Below are positions 24,952-33,518 of a DNA stretch of 37,241 nt, piece after piece. A program made the position numbers and the translations under genes. Origin of the DNA: Rhizomicrobium sp. (GTDB lineage Bacteria > Pseudomonadota > Alphaproteobacteria > Micropepsales > Micropepsaceae); assembly GCA_025451875.1 (NCBI GenBank), contig JANWJQ010000131.1:1-37241 (forward strand), written 5' to 3'. How positions within the stretch are numbered: position 1 is the stretch's first letter; every line of letters begins with the position of its first letter. The notes under the pieces were generated by a model, which saw nothing but the letters and a program-made list of their open reading frames with translations, did no database searches and was not told where the DNA came from.

Positions 24952-26310
24952 TCAGTGGTCGGAGAGTTCGTTCTTCGCTTCGTCTTTCGTGATCGGCGGA
25001 TATTTGCTGCGCCAGAATTCTTCGGAATCTTTCACCGTGAGGACCGTTGTGCGCAAGTTTTGGATATCGGCCAGCGGATTCTTGGCGACGAACAGAATGT
25101 TCGCGCGTTTGCCCACTTCCAGCGAGCCGAAGTTTTTGTCCTGCCCGACGGTTTTGGCTCCGACAAGCGTCGCGGCACGGATCGCTTGCATCGGTGTGAA
25201 GCCCGCGCTGTTTACCAGAAGCGCGATCTCGTCGAACACCGATGGCAGCGGTTTGTCCCAATCGGAATCCGCATCGGTGCCGGTGGAGACTTCGATGCCT
25301 GCCGCATGCGCAGCTCCGGTGATCCGCGCGGCAAGCTCGGTCTTGCAATAGGGCGGCGGCGATTTGGCACCGTTTTCATCCCACATCACTTCGTAAACAT
25401 AGATCGTCGCGTCGAGGATGGTATGATGCGCCTTCATGTCGGCGAACAGCGGATCGAGCACCGCCGTGTCATTCGCGAATTTGGCGTCATCGACCGGCGC
25501 ACGGTGATGATACTCCGGCGGCATCGTTGCGCTCGCCTGATAGGCCAGCATGCAGGCGTGACTTACGACATCCTCGCTCGCATCGATGACTTCCGTCGGT
25601 GAAGCCGGAAATGTCGCGGCATGTCCCCAGACCAGCATATTCTGGCGATGGGCTTCCGCGGTGATTTTCGCGTCCAGTTCTCCGGGCATATCGGCATAGA
25701 GTTTCAACGCGGTTGCGCCGGTGCCTTTCGCGCGCGCGACGGCGAGTGGAATATCGGTGTCATCCGTCATCGCCTGCATCCACGGAACGGCGCCGGGCGT
25801 CGCGCCTTGCGCGGAGGCAATGGTGCGCGGGTCGTGAAAGAATTGCGGCCCTGCCATCAGCGCCGAGTAATAGATGTCCGGTCCGTCGATCTGGTGCAGC
25901 ATCGTGCCGCGCGAGAAATCGGACAGCACGCGCGTGTCGCCGGCCATGTCGCGCACGGTCGTCACGCCGCTATAGAGGAAGCGCCGCAACTGCGCGCGGA
26001 TGAAGACGGGGTCGGGATCGGTCGCCAGATGGACATGCGTGTCGATCAGGCCGGGCAGAGCATAGTCGCCACGCAGATCGACCACATGCGCCGTGGCGGC
26101 AAGCTTGGCACCCAGTTTCTTGCGCCATTGCGAAGACGGCACGATGGAATCGATACGCCCGTCCCGCGTGATGATCGCCATGCCGGGTTTCGCCGCGGCG
26201 CCCGTGCCGTCGATCACCGTCACGCCGTTGTAGACAACCGGCGGCTTGGCGGCTTGCGCGATTGCCGGAGCGGCAAGCAGGCATGAGGCAAGCGCTATGC
26301 GGCGCAGCAT
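24952..26310 (-). CDS. Exported amidohydrolase (imidazolonepropionase/prolidase-like)
   Basis: The 452-aa product has a Sec signal peptide (MLRRIALASCLLAAPAIAQA, 1-20) and the metal-dependent TIM-barrel hydrolase fold. Metal ligands are H92 and H94 (DTHVHL), a likely carboxylated K203 (ALKLYAD), H230 (VWGHAA), H251 (VSHAC) and a late Asp in STGTDADSD. A terminal beta-sandwich completes it (GSLEVGKRANILFV). Periplasmic members of this group cleave peptides or amide compounds. The ATG at 26310 follows TTGGGGGATTTCC, the same leader seen before the carbonic-anhydrase-like gene. It probably heads the amidohydrolase > permease > PAS > MFS series. It diverges from the VOC gene over 68 bp. Confidence 0.9.
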   Translation of the reverse strand: MLRRIALASCLLAAPAIAQAAKPPVVYNGVTVIDGTGAAAKPGMAIITRDGRIDSIVPSSQWRKKLGAKLAATAHVVDLRGDYALPGLIDTHVHLATDPDPVFIRAQLRRFLYSGVTTVRDMAGDTRVLSDFSRGTMLHQIDGPDIYYSALMAGPQFFHDPRTIASAQGATPGAVPWMQAMTDDTDIPLAVARAKGTGATALKLYADMPGELDAKITAEAHRQNMLVWGHAATFPASPTEVIDASEDVVSHACMLAYQASATMPPEYHHRAPVDDAKFANDTAVLDPLFADMKAHHTILDATIYVYEVMWDENGAKSPPPYCKTELAARITGAAHAAGIEVSTGTDADSDWDKPLPSVFDEIALLVNSAGFTPMQAIRAATLVGAKTVGQDKNFGSLEVGKRANILFVAKNPLADIQNLRTTVLTVKDSEEFWRSKYPPITKDEAKNELSDH

Positions 26311-26378
26311 GGAAATCCCCCAATTGGCACGTTCGGTTGGCATGCTACACTTCCGGTAGGCAACCGGGAGTGTTCTGC

Positions 26379-26939
26379 ATGTCGCGGCCCAAGAACAAGG
26401 AATTCGAATTCGCCGGGATCAATCACCTCGCGCTCGTCTGCAAGGATATGGCGCGGACGGTGGAATTCTATTCCGGCGTTCTGGGCATGCCGCTGATCAA
26501 GACCATCGAATTGCCGCGCGAGATGGGCCAGCATTTCTTCTTCGACGTCGGCAATGGCGATTGCATCGCGTTCTTCTGGTTCGCGAACGCGCCTGACGCG
26601 GCGCCGGGCGTTGCCTCCGCGGCGAAGGGTCCGTTGCCCGGTCCGTCCGCGCATGGTTCGATGAACCATGTCGCCATCAACGTGCCGGCCGATCGCATCG
26701 AGGAATATCACGACAAGCTGGTTGCGAAGGGCATCGAATGCACGCGCGTGGTCAGCCATGACGACTCGCCCATGCAGGCGAGCCTGGAAATCACGCCGAC
26801 GACTTTCGTGCGTTCGATCTATTTCTACGATCCGGATGGCATTGCCCTGGAATTCGCGGCCTGGACGCGCGATCTGCCGCAAGATGGCGACGTGAAACAT
26901 TCCGGCCGCAAGGCGCGCCAGCTCGAAACCGCGAAATAG
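26379..26939 (+). CDS. VOC-family (glyoxalase/dioxygenase-like) protein
   Basis: The 186-aa product has two vicinal-oxygen-chelate half-modules. The first is GINHLALVCKDMARTVEFYSGVLGMPL (read in blocks), with a metal-binding His. The second is GSMNHVAINVP and ends YFYDPDGIALEFAAW, with the usual terminal Glu ligand. The H...E pattern supports a metalloenzyme such as a lyase, isomerase or ring-cleaving dioxygenase. The C-terminal about 25 residues are hydrophilic. ATG at 26379 with GGGAG upstream is chosen; the frame is open upstream to 26262 but that part is antisense to the amidohydrolase. No pathway partner is adjacent. Confidence 0.88.
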   Translation: MSRPKNKEFEFAGINHLALVCKDMARTVEFYSGVLGMPLIKTIELPREMGQHFFFDVGNGDCIAFFWFANAPDAAPGVASAAKGPLPGPSAHGSMNHVAINVPADRIEEYHDKLVAKGIECTRVVSHDDSPMQASLEITPTTFVRSIYFYDPDGIALEFAAWTRDLPQDGDVKHSGRKARQLETAK

Positions 26940-27064
26940 ATTCTGTTTGCGCGTTTTGCGTGTGTGGAACGGTTGTTCCATGCCGCGTGGATTTGTAATC
27001 CGCTTTTCCGGAACGTGTGGCGCGCATGCCGCGTTTTTATCACGTCACCAAGAAGGAGAACGCG

Positions 27065-27241
27065 ATGGGTCAGCAACACAACCCGAACCAGAACTCCCGG
27101 GACAGTCTGCACGATGAGCGCATGAAGAAAGCGCAGCAGGGTTCCGATCAGGAACAGAAACACGGCATGCCGGGCACGTTCAAGAACGATCCGGACAAGA
27201 AGGGGGAAAAATCCAAATCCCCGAATCCGGGCCGACACTAG
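27065..27241 (+). CDS. Small hydrophilic, probably disordered protein
   Basis: The 58-aa product starts at the ATG at 27065, with AAGGAGAAC directly upstream; an earlier in-frame start at 27017 lacks a ribosome site. The composition is extreme: rich in Gln, Asn, Lys, Asp, Gly and Pro, without cysteine, and with almost no large hydrophobic residues (MGQQHNPNQNSRDSL ... KSKSPNPGRH). It is very probably intrinsically disordered, resembling small stress or desiccation-type hydrophilins only in composition. Coding is supported by the ribosome site and by an intrinsic terminator starting 14 bp after the stop. I do not recognise the family. Confidence 0.72.
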   Translation: MGQQHNPNQNSRDSLHDERMKKAQQGSDQEQKHGMPGTFKNDPDKKGEKSKSPNPGRH

Positions 27242-27254
27242 CCCTTAGAGCCGG

Positions 27255-27286
27255 AGAGCCGCTGCAACAGCAGCGGCTCTTTTTTA
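27255..27286 (+). terminator. Intrinsic terminator of the small hydrophilic gene
   Basis: AGAGCCGCTGC (27255-27265) pairs with GCAGCGGCTCT (27270-27280) around AACA, followed by TTTTTT. It lies between the small gene and the convergent APH-fold kinase gene. On the minus strand there is no T-run, so it works in one direction only. Confidence 0.93.
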
Positions 27287-28303
27287 TTTCAGCGCGGCGC
27301 TCCAACTTTTTACGAGCGCGTCCAGCGTCGCGTATTTTGCCAGCAGCATTTTCTTCGCCGTTTCGCGCACGAAGGCTTTGTCCTTTTCCGCTGTCAGATA
27401 TTCCACCGGCGATTTTCCGTCGATGCGGGCGAGCAGGAGCGCCGGGACGAGCGCCGCCGTGCGCGCCTCGATGTCCGCCGATTCCTCCCACGTCACATTC
27501 TCCAGATAAGCGCTGGCGAGCGCGTCGAAGGATTGCAGATAATCGGCCTTGAACTTTTTGTGCCAGACGCATTTCAACAGCAGGTGATTGAGGCAGAAGG
27601 CGAGATCGAAGGCCGGATCGCCATAGCAAGCCGTCTCCGCATCGAGGAATACCGGGCCATCGGGGCCGATCAGTATGTTCTTCGGACTGACGTCGCCCTG
27701 CATCAGCGCGATGCGCGCCTTGGCAACGCCATCCACCAGCGCGCGGATGCGCGGCGCGACATCCGGATGCGCTTTCGCGGTATGCAGAAGATAGGGCTCC
27801 AGCCGCAGCGCGTGGAATTGGGTGTCGTGGGCGAAGTCGTGCATCAGGTCTTCACGGTTCGCGCTTGCGGCGTGGATATGCGCCAGCGTTTCGCCCACCC
27901 GCGCCGCGAATGCGGCATCGGCACGGCCGGCCGCCAGCTCCGCCTTCCAAAGCTTGTGCGTGTCGGCGGGCAGATATTCCATGGCGAAGATGTGGTGCGC
28001 ACGATCCTCGCCCAGCACCTCCGGCACAAGACGCGGATCGAATTCGGCGACTTGGCGAAACCAGTCGGCTTCCGTCGAGGCGCGTTCGGCGGGCGCGCGC
28101 CAGTCCGCTTCCACGCGCAGGCGCGGCAGCGCACGTTTGACCACCATTTCGCGGCCATCCGCTGTCTTCACATGCCACACATCGCAGGAAACACCGCCCG
28201 CCAACGTGCTGGCTGAAAACGCTTGACCCTCCGCCAGCAAATCCATGCGGCGGAGCGCGGCGGTTATCGTCTCTTTATCTTCTGCGTTGGGTGTGACGCT
28301 CAT
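27284..28303 (-). CDS. Aminoglycoside-phosphotransferase (APH)-fold kinase
   Basis: The 339-aa product has the protein-kinase-like APH fold: glycine loop TLAGGVSCDVWHV, phosphate lysine K56 (MVVKRA), hinge FAMEYLP (about 106-112), catalytic loop Q202-G-D204-V-S-P-K-N209 and metal aspartate D221 (FLDAETACYGDPAFDLA). The usual catalytic loop is HGD; here the His is Gln. The likely substrate is a hydroxyl-bearing small metabolite, and antibiotic resistance should not be assumed. The start ATG at 28303 lacks a clear ribosome site. It diverges from the CoA-hydrolase operon with only 53 bp between start codons, hinting at shared control. Confidence 0.88.
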   Translation of the reverse strand: MSVTPNAEDKETITAALRRMDLLAEGQAFSASTLAGGVSCDVWHVKTADGREMVVKRALPRLRVEADWRAPAERASTEADWFRQVAEFDPRLVPEVLGEDRAHHIFAMEYLPADTHKLWKAELAAGRADAAFAARVGETLAHIHAASANREDLMHDFAHDTQFHALRLEPYLLHTAKAHPDVAPRIRALVDGVAKARIALMQGDVSPKNILIGPDGPVFLDAETACYGDPAFDLAFCLNHLLLKCVWHKKFKADYLQSFDALASAYLENVTWEESADIEARTAALVPALLLARIDGKSPVEYLTAEKDKAFVRETAKKMLLAKYATLDALVKSWSAALK

Positions 28304-28356
28304 CTGGCGCGATCATCGGCGGCGCGCCAATATGCGGTGCATCGCGCGAGTCATCA

Positions 28357-30198
28357 ATGCCGCAAATCTTCAAAAATCCCGAAGACCTCTGCGCCGCGAC
28401 CATGGCCGCGCTGGGGCCGCGCGTGGTTCTGGCGCTGCCCCTGGGGCTGGGCAAGGCCAATCACATCGCCAACGCGATTTTCGCCCACGCCGCGGCGGAC
28501 AAGACGGTCGATCTCAAGATCTTCACGGCGCTGACGCTCGAAAAGCCGCGCTATGCGAACGAACTCGAAAAGCGCTTTCTGGCACCCGTGATCGAAAGGC
28601 TTTTCGGCGGATATCCCGAATTGGCCTATGCCGGGGCATTGCGGGCGGGGAAGCTGCCGCCGAACATCGAGGTCAACGATTTTTTCTTTCTGGCAGGCCG
28701 CTGGCTGAACAATCCCAACGCGCAGCAGAATTATATCTCCGCCAATTATACCCACGCGCTGCGCTATATCCTCGACATGAAGGTGAATGTCGTGGCGCAG
28801 CTCGTGGCGAAACGCGGCGACCGCTACAGCCTGTCCAGCAACACCGATATCATGGTCGATCTGTTGAAAGCCCGCCGCGAAGGCCGCGCGGATTTTCTCT
28901 TCGTGGGGCAGGTCAGTTCCGAAATGCCCTTCATGCCGGGCGACGGCGAAATCTCCGCCGAAGAATTCCATGCAATCCTCGATGCGCCGGAATACGATTT
29001 CCCACTCTTCGCGCCGCCCAAAGAGCCGATCGATCTTCATGAATATGCCGCCGGCTTTCATGTCGCGCGGCTGGTGCCGGATGGCGGCACCTTGCAGATC
29101 GGCATCGGGCAGGAAGGTGATGCCGCCGCACATGCCCTCATCCTGCGTCAGCGCGAGAACGCGGCGTTCCGCGAAGCTGTCCGCGCGCTCGCGCCCGATG
29201 AAACTAACAAAGCGTTCCTGGAACAGGAGCCTTTCGCCAAAGGTCTTTATGCGTCCACCGAAATGTTGGTGGATTCTTTTTTGGCGTTGATGGATGCGGG
29301 AGTCCTGAAGCGCGAAGTGGATGGCGTGCTCGTTCACGGCGGTTTCTTCCTAGGGCCAAAGAGCTTCTATCGCCGCTTACGCGAGATGCCGCCGGAACAG
29401 CTTGCCAGGATTCAGATGACGGCGGTGTCGTTCACCAACCAGCTTTACGGCGACGAAGACAAGAAGCGTGCCGCGCGTGTCGGTGCGCGCTTCGTCAACA
29501 GCGCGTTGATGGCGACGCTGATGGGCGCGGTGATCTCGGACGGCCTGGAAGATGGCCGCGTGGTGAGCGGCGTCGGGGGGCAATACAACTTCGTCGAGCA
29601 GGCTTTTGCCCTGCCGGATGCGCGCGCGATCATCACACTGAAAGCCACGCGCACCGCCGGCGGCAAAACCACGTCGAACATCCGCTGGGTCTATGGGCAT
29701 GAGACGATCCCGCGTCATCTGCGCGACATCATCATCACCGAATATGGGATAGCCGACCTGCGCGGCAAATCGGATCGGGATGTGATCGCGGCCATGCTCT
29801 CCATTGCGGATTCCCGGTTTCAGCCGGAACTGATGCAGGCCGCGAAGGATGCCGGCAAGCTTCCGCGTGGCTATGAAATTCCTGCGCCGCACCGCGACAA
29901 CACGCCGGAGAAGATCGCGCGGTTGCTCAAGCCTTTCGCGGATCGCGGGTTGCTTTCGGTCTTTCCATTCGGCAGCGATTTCACACCCGTCGAGCAGCGG
30001 TTGCTTCCGGCGCTCGATCTGCTGAAGGGTTCTTCGAAGTCGCACCTGGTCGGGCTGGCTTTGTCCGGTCTGTTTGCGGCGGATGTGCCTGGCGGACGCG
30101 AAGCTCTGCAACGCATGGGCATCGATAACCCCACGCGCTTTGCGGACAGGATTTACCGGCTTCTCCTCCGCGCGGCGCTGGCGCAGACTGCCGCTTAA
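28357..30198 (+). CDS. Acetyl-CoA hydrolase/CoA-transferase family protein
   Basis: The 613-aa product belongs to the 4-hydroxybutyrate CoA-transferase/acetyl-CoA hydrolase superfamily. The N-terminal part has LALPLGLGKANHIANAIF and ALTLEKPRY. The CoA-binding region reads LQIGIGQEGDAAAHAL, and a candidate catalytic Glu lies at LYASTEMLVDSF. The C-terminal domain has VVSGVGGQYNFVEQAF and IRWVYGHETIPRHLRDIIITEYGIADLRG (read in blocks). At 613 aa it is well above the usual about 430 aa, because of extra length around the domain junction. It moves CoA between acyl groups or hydrolyses acyl-CoA. It heads a three-gene operon, followed by the quinone reductase after 25 bp. ATG at 28357 lacks a strong ribosome site. 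Confidence 0.88.
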   Translation: MPQIFKNPEDLCAATMAALGPRVVLALPLGLGKANHIANAIFAHAAADKTVDLKIFTALTLEKPRYANELEKRFLAPVIERLFGGYPELAYAGALRAGKLPPNIEVNDFFFLAGRWLNNPNAQQNYISANYTHALRYILDMKVNVVAQLVAKRGDRYSLSSNTDIMVDLLKARREGRADFLFVGQVSSEMPFMPGDGEISAEEFHAILDAPEYDFPLFAPPKEPIDLHEYAAGFHVARLVPDGGTLQIGIGQEGDAAAHALILRQRENAAFREAVRALAPDETNKAFLEQEPFAKGLYASTEMLVDSFLALMDAGVLKREVDGVLVHGGFFLGPKSFYRRLREMPPEQLARIQMTAVSFTNQLYGDEDKKRAARVGARFVNSALMATLMGAVISDGLEDGRVVSGVGGQYNFVEQAFALPDARAIITLKATRTAGGKTTSNIRWVYGHETIPRHLRDIIITEYGIADLRGKSDRDVIAAMLSIADSRFQPELMQAAKDAGKLPRGYEIPAPHRDNTPEKIARLLKPFADRGLLSVFPFGSDFTPVEQRLLPALDLLKGSSKSHLVGLALSGLFAADVPGGREALQRMGIDNPTRFADRIYRLLLRAALAQTAA

Positions 30199-30223
30199 CG
30201 GAAATTGCAACAAGGAAACCGCC

Positions 30224-31180
30224 ATGAAAGCCGCTGTCTATTACGAGAACGGTCCGCCATCCGTCCTGAAATATGAAGACGTGCCCGATGCGAAAGTGTT
30301 TCCGGGCAGCGTTCTCATCCGCGTGGAAGCCATCGCCATCGAAGGCGGCGACACACTGAACCGTCTGCAAGGCGCGCTGATGAGCAAGCCGCATGTCGTC
30401 GGCTATCAGGCGGCGGGCGAGATTGTCGAAGTGGGTGAGGGCGTCACAGATCTGAAGGTCGGCCAGAAGGTCGTCACTACGAATGCTTACGGCTCGCATG
30501 CCGAATTGCGCGCGGTGCCGGCGCGTGTGGCTTGGCTGTTGCCGCCCGGCATGGATGTGAAGGAGGGCGCAGTCGTGCCGGTGCCGTTCGGCACGGCGGA
30601 TGATTGCCTGTTCGAATTCGGACGCCTCAAGAAAGGCGAGACGGTTCTCATTCAAGCAGGCGCGAGCGGTGTCGGCGTGGCGGCGATCCAGCTTGCCAAG
30701 CGCGCCGGCGCGCGCGTGCTGGCGACCGCGTCGAGCAATGAGCGGCTGGAGAAGCTCAAGCCGCTCGGCCTCGATCACGGTATCAATTACACGACCGAAG
30801 ACGTTGTGCAGGCGGTGATGAAGATCACCGGCAGCGGCGTCGATGTGGTGGTCGATCCCGTTGGCTCGACCTTGCAAACCTCCATCGCCTGCCTCGGCTA
30901 TCGCGGCCGCATTTCGCTGGTGGGGCAGGCGGGGCGCAATCCCACGAAAGTGGATGTGTCGTCGCTGATGGCCGGTAATCGCTCGCTGACCGGTGTGTTT
31001 CTCGGTGCGGAAATCGCGACCGATCGCGCACACAACAATATCCAACGGCTGATCAACGAAGTGGCGAAGGGCGAGCTGAAGGTGCTTATCGACAAAACCT
31101 TCCCGCTGAAGGAAGCCGCAGCGGCGCATGAATATATCGAAAGCCGCAAAGCCGTTGGACGCGTGCTGCTGATCCCCTGA
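30224..31180 (+). CDS. Zinc-independent quinone oxidoreductase (MDR family)
   Basis: The 318-aa product is a medium-chain dehydrogenase/reductase of the NADPH:quinone reductase (COG0604) type. The catalytic domain has MKAAVYYENGPPSVLKYEDV and VGYQAAGEIVEVGEGV, and lacks the zinc-binding GHE and cysteine motifs. The Rossmann domain shows IQAGASGVGVAAIQLAKRAG (about 141-160) and VDVVVDPVG. The C terminus is EYIESRKAVGRVLLIP. Start ATG at 30224 has AAGGAAAC upstream; the frame is open further upstream inside the CoA-hydrolase gene, which is not coding in this frame. It is the middle gene of the operon and reduces an electrophilic alkene or quinone substrate not identifiable here. Confidence 0.9.
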   Translation: MKAAVYYENGPPSVLKYEDVPDAKVFPGSVLIRVEAIAIEGGDTLNRLQGALMSKPHVVGYQAAGEIVEVGEGVTDLKVGQKVVTTNAYGSHAELRAVPARVAWLLPPGMDVKEGAVVPVPFGTADDCLFEFGRLKKGETVLIQAGASGVGVAAIQLAKRAGARVLATASSNERLEKLKPLGLDHGINYTTEDVVQAVMKITGSGVDVVVDPVGSTLQTSIACLGYRGRISLVGQAGRNPTKVDVSSLMAGNRSLTGVFLGAEIATDRAHNNIQRLINEVAKGELKVLIDKTFPLKEAAAAHEYIESRKAVGRVLLIP

Positions 31181-31191
31181 GGAGACTCCTG

Positions 31192-32430
31192 ATGCGTTTT
31201 CCTGCTCTCGCGTTTGCCACGCTGCTGCTTGCCATGCCCGCCTCCGCACAGGATGCGGCGCTGCCGCAATGGGTGCAGTTCGTGCCGGGCGGAGGTCAGG
31301 AAGCGCGCGTTGTCACCAGCGCAGCCGCCTGTCCGGCGCTCACGGTGGATGGCGCAAGCGTCGCGATGTCGGAGCGTGCGCCGCCGAATGCGAATTTTCC
31401 CGTGCGTTTGTGCAGCCTCGTGATTCCGCCGAAAGCAAAAGCCGTGTCGCTTGGCGGCACCGCGTTGCCGCTTGTCACGAAGGCACCGGAACGCATCATG
31501 GTGTTTGGCGACACGGGCTGCCGCATCAAAGGTCAGGTCATTCAGGACTGCGGTGACCCCAGGCAATGGCCGTTCCCGGAAATTGCCGCACAGGCGGCGA
31601 AGCTCAAGCCGGATCTGGTGATCCATGTCGGCGATTATCTCTATCGCGAAGCCGCTTGCCCGGATGGCGACAAGCGCTGTGCCGGAACGCCATGGGGCGA
31701 CAACTGGCCGGCATGGAATGCGGACTTCTTTGCGCCTGCCGCGCCGCTATTAGCTGCGGCGCCGTGGGTGATCGTGCGCGGCAACCACGAAGATTGCGAA
31801 CGCAGCGGACCGGGCTGGTTGCGTCTGCTTGGGCCTAATCCCGTCAATCCCATTGCGGGATGCGCGGGACATCTACCTCTCTACACCGTGCCGCTGGGCA
31901 ATGTGAATCTTGCTGTAATGGATGATGCAGACGCGCCGGATACGACAGTGGATGCCGATCTGCGCACGGAATACGAGGCCGACTTCACCGAGCTTTCCAA
32001 AAGCTCCGTGCCGCTGTGGCTCGTCACCCATCGCCCGATCTGGGGCGCGGTGACGCTGTATGGCGTGGGCGTCGGCGGCAACCGCACGCTGATCGCCGCG
32101 CTCACCAATCCCGGCTGGCTGAAAAGCACATCGCTCATGCTGGCGGGCCACATCCACACTTTCGAAGCTCTGAACTACGACAAGAGGGAATTGCCGCCGC
32201 AGCTCATCGCGGGCTTTGGCGGCGATGCGCTGGATGTCGCACCCGCCGATCTCTCCGGCGTCAATCTCAGCGGCACGCATGTGAAGGACGGCATCTCGCT
32301 CGGCGGCTTCGGCTTCCTGATGATGACGCGTGCGCATGGCGGCTGGCGGATCGATGTCCACAAGATGGACGGCTCCATCGAGAAAGTCTGCCGCTTCGCC
32401 AACCGCCGGCTGGATTGCCCGAAGGCCTGA
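31192..32430 (+). CDS. Exported calcineurin-like metallophosphoesterase
   Basis: The 412-aa product has a Sec signal peptide (ALAFATLLLAMPASAQD, cleavage after about residue 20). The dinuclear-metal phosphoesterase motifs appear in order: FGDTGC (D107), HVGDYLY (D148), RGNHEDC (N198, H199), VTHRPI and AGHIHTFEAL. An N-terminal about 80-residue domain precedes the catalytic part, as in purple-acid-phosphatase-like enzymes. Several cysteines in the mature protein fit periplasmic disulfides. The start has AGGAGAC upstream, 11 bp after the quinone reductase stop, so it is the last gene of the operon. It would hydrolyse phosphate esters in the periplasm. Its stop abuts the stop of the convergent gene (TGA next to TCA). 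Confidence 0.92.
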   Translation: MRFPALAFATLLLAMPASAQDAALPQWVQFVPGGGQEARVVTSAAACPALTVDGASVAMSERAPPNANFPVRLCSLVIPPKAKAVSLGGTALPLVTKAPERIMVFGDTGCRIKGQVIQDCGDPRQWPFPEIAAQAAKLKPDLVIHVGDYLYREAACPDGDKRCAGTPWGDNWPAWNADFFAPAAPLLAAAPWVIVRGNHEDCERSGPGWLRLLGPNPVNPIAGCAGHLPLYTVPLGNVNLAVMDDADAPDTTVDADLRTEYEADFTELSKSSVPLWLVTHRPIWGAVTLYGVGVGGNRTLIAALTNPGWLKSTSLMLAGHIHTFEALNYDKRELPPQLIAGFGGDALDVAPADLSGVNLSGTHVKDGISLGGFGFLMMTRAHGGWRIDVHKMDGSIEKVCRFANRRLDCPKA

Positions 32431-33429
32431 TCAGTACTTCACGCAGATCTTTCCGAAGTGACCGGCCGCCTGCATCGCGCGCAGGGCTTCGGGCACCTGA
32501 TCGAACGCGAAGGTCCGGTCGATCACCGGCTTGAGTTTCCAGCCGTCCATGGCCTTCGTCATGCTGGCGAACTGTTCGCGGCTGCCGACCGAGATGCCCA
32601 CGAGCTTGGCGTTCTTTCCGAACAGCGCGGGAATGAAGATATTGTTGGTGAAGCCGCCCAGCACGCCGATGACGACGATGCTGCCGCCGACGCGCACCGC
32701 TTCCAGCGATTTGCCCAGCGTGTTCTCGCCGCCCACTTCGACGACAACGTCGGCGCCGCGCCCGTTGGTAAGCTCCAGCGCCTTCTTTCCCCATTCGGGC
32801 GTCGTCTTGTAGTTGATGAGATAGTCCGCGCCGAGTTTCTTCGCGCGTTCCAGCTTCTCATCGCTGCTCGACGTTGCGATCACTTTCGCGCCGATGGCCT
32901 TGGCGAACTGCAATGCGAAAATCGAAACACCGCCGGTGCCCTGCACCAGGATGGTGCTCTTGGCGTCGATGGGCGCTTCCCAGGTGATGCCGCGCCATGC
33001 GGTGAGGCCCGCGCAAGGCAGCGTTGCGGCTTCCTCAAACGAGAGATAATCGGGAACGGCGATCACGCCTTCCGCTTCGAGCAACATTTTTTCCTGCAGC
33101 ACGCCGGGCACCGACCCGCCGAGCGCGAGGTTGCGCGCTTCCGCCGTCACCGGTCCGTCGATCCAGCTTTGGAAGAAGGTCGGGCACACCCGGTCGCCGG
33201 CTTTCACGCGGCTCACGCCTGCGCCCACCTGTTCGACCACGCCAGCGCCGTCGGAGAACGGGATCAGCGGCAGCGGCGTGCCGCCCATCGTGACATGCAA
33301 CAGGTCGCGATAATTCAACGACGCGGCCTTCATGCCGACGACGATCTGGCCCGGCCCCGGTTTGGGGTCCGGCTTCTCGACAAGTTTCAGATTGTCGATC
33401 CCGACCGCATTCAGTTCCCACACAAGCAT
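32431..33429 (-). CDS. Zinc-independent MDR alcohol/quinone oxidoreductase
   Basis: The product is 332 aa from the ATG at 33429 (AGGTG upstream); an in-frame start at 33498 would add 23 residues. Motifs are KAASLNYRDLLHV, IPFSDGAGVVEQVGAGV, LPCAGLTAWRGI and the Rossmann segment VQGTGGVSIFALQFAKAIGAK, then VVEVGGENTLGKSLEAV. The zinc ligands of true alcohol dehydrogenases are absent, placing it with COG0604-like reductases. It is the second such enzyme within 3 kb, but the two are dissimilar enough in sequence that recent duplication is unlikely. It diverges from the membrane-anchored unknown with about 90 bp between start codons. Confidence 0.9.
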   Translation of the reverse strand: MLVWELNAVGIDNLKLVEKPDPKPGPGQIVVGMKAASLNYRDLLHVTMGGTPLPLIPFSDGAGVVEQVGAGVSRVKAGDRVCPTFFQSWIDGPVTAEARNLALGGSVPGVLQEKMLLEAEGVIAVPDYLSFEEAATLPCAGLTAWRGITWEAPIDAKSTILVQGTGGVSIFALQFAKAIGAKVIATSSSDEKLERAKKLGADYLINYKTTPEWGKKALELTNGRGADVVVEVGGENTLGKSLEAVRVGGSIVVIGVLGGFTNNIFIPALFGKNAKLVGISVGSREQFASMTKAMDGWKLKPVIDRTFAFDQVPEALRAMQAAGHFGKICVKY

Positions 33430-33518
33430 GGCGCACCTGTTATCTCGTGACGTGCCGACGATAGCGCCTGACGCTGCGGACTGTGCAATAGTGGTCATGC
33501 CGAATTCCGGGGTGGGAC

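Noticed and set aside
27284-28303. Antibiotic-resistance kinase call for the APH-fold protein
   Set aside because: The fold is shared by many metabolite kinases, and the catalytic loop and gene context give no support for aminoglycosides.
30224-33429. Recent duplication of the two MDR reductases
   Set aside because: Both are MDR family members but share only family-level motifs; their cofactor loops and termini differ clearly.
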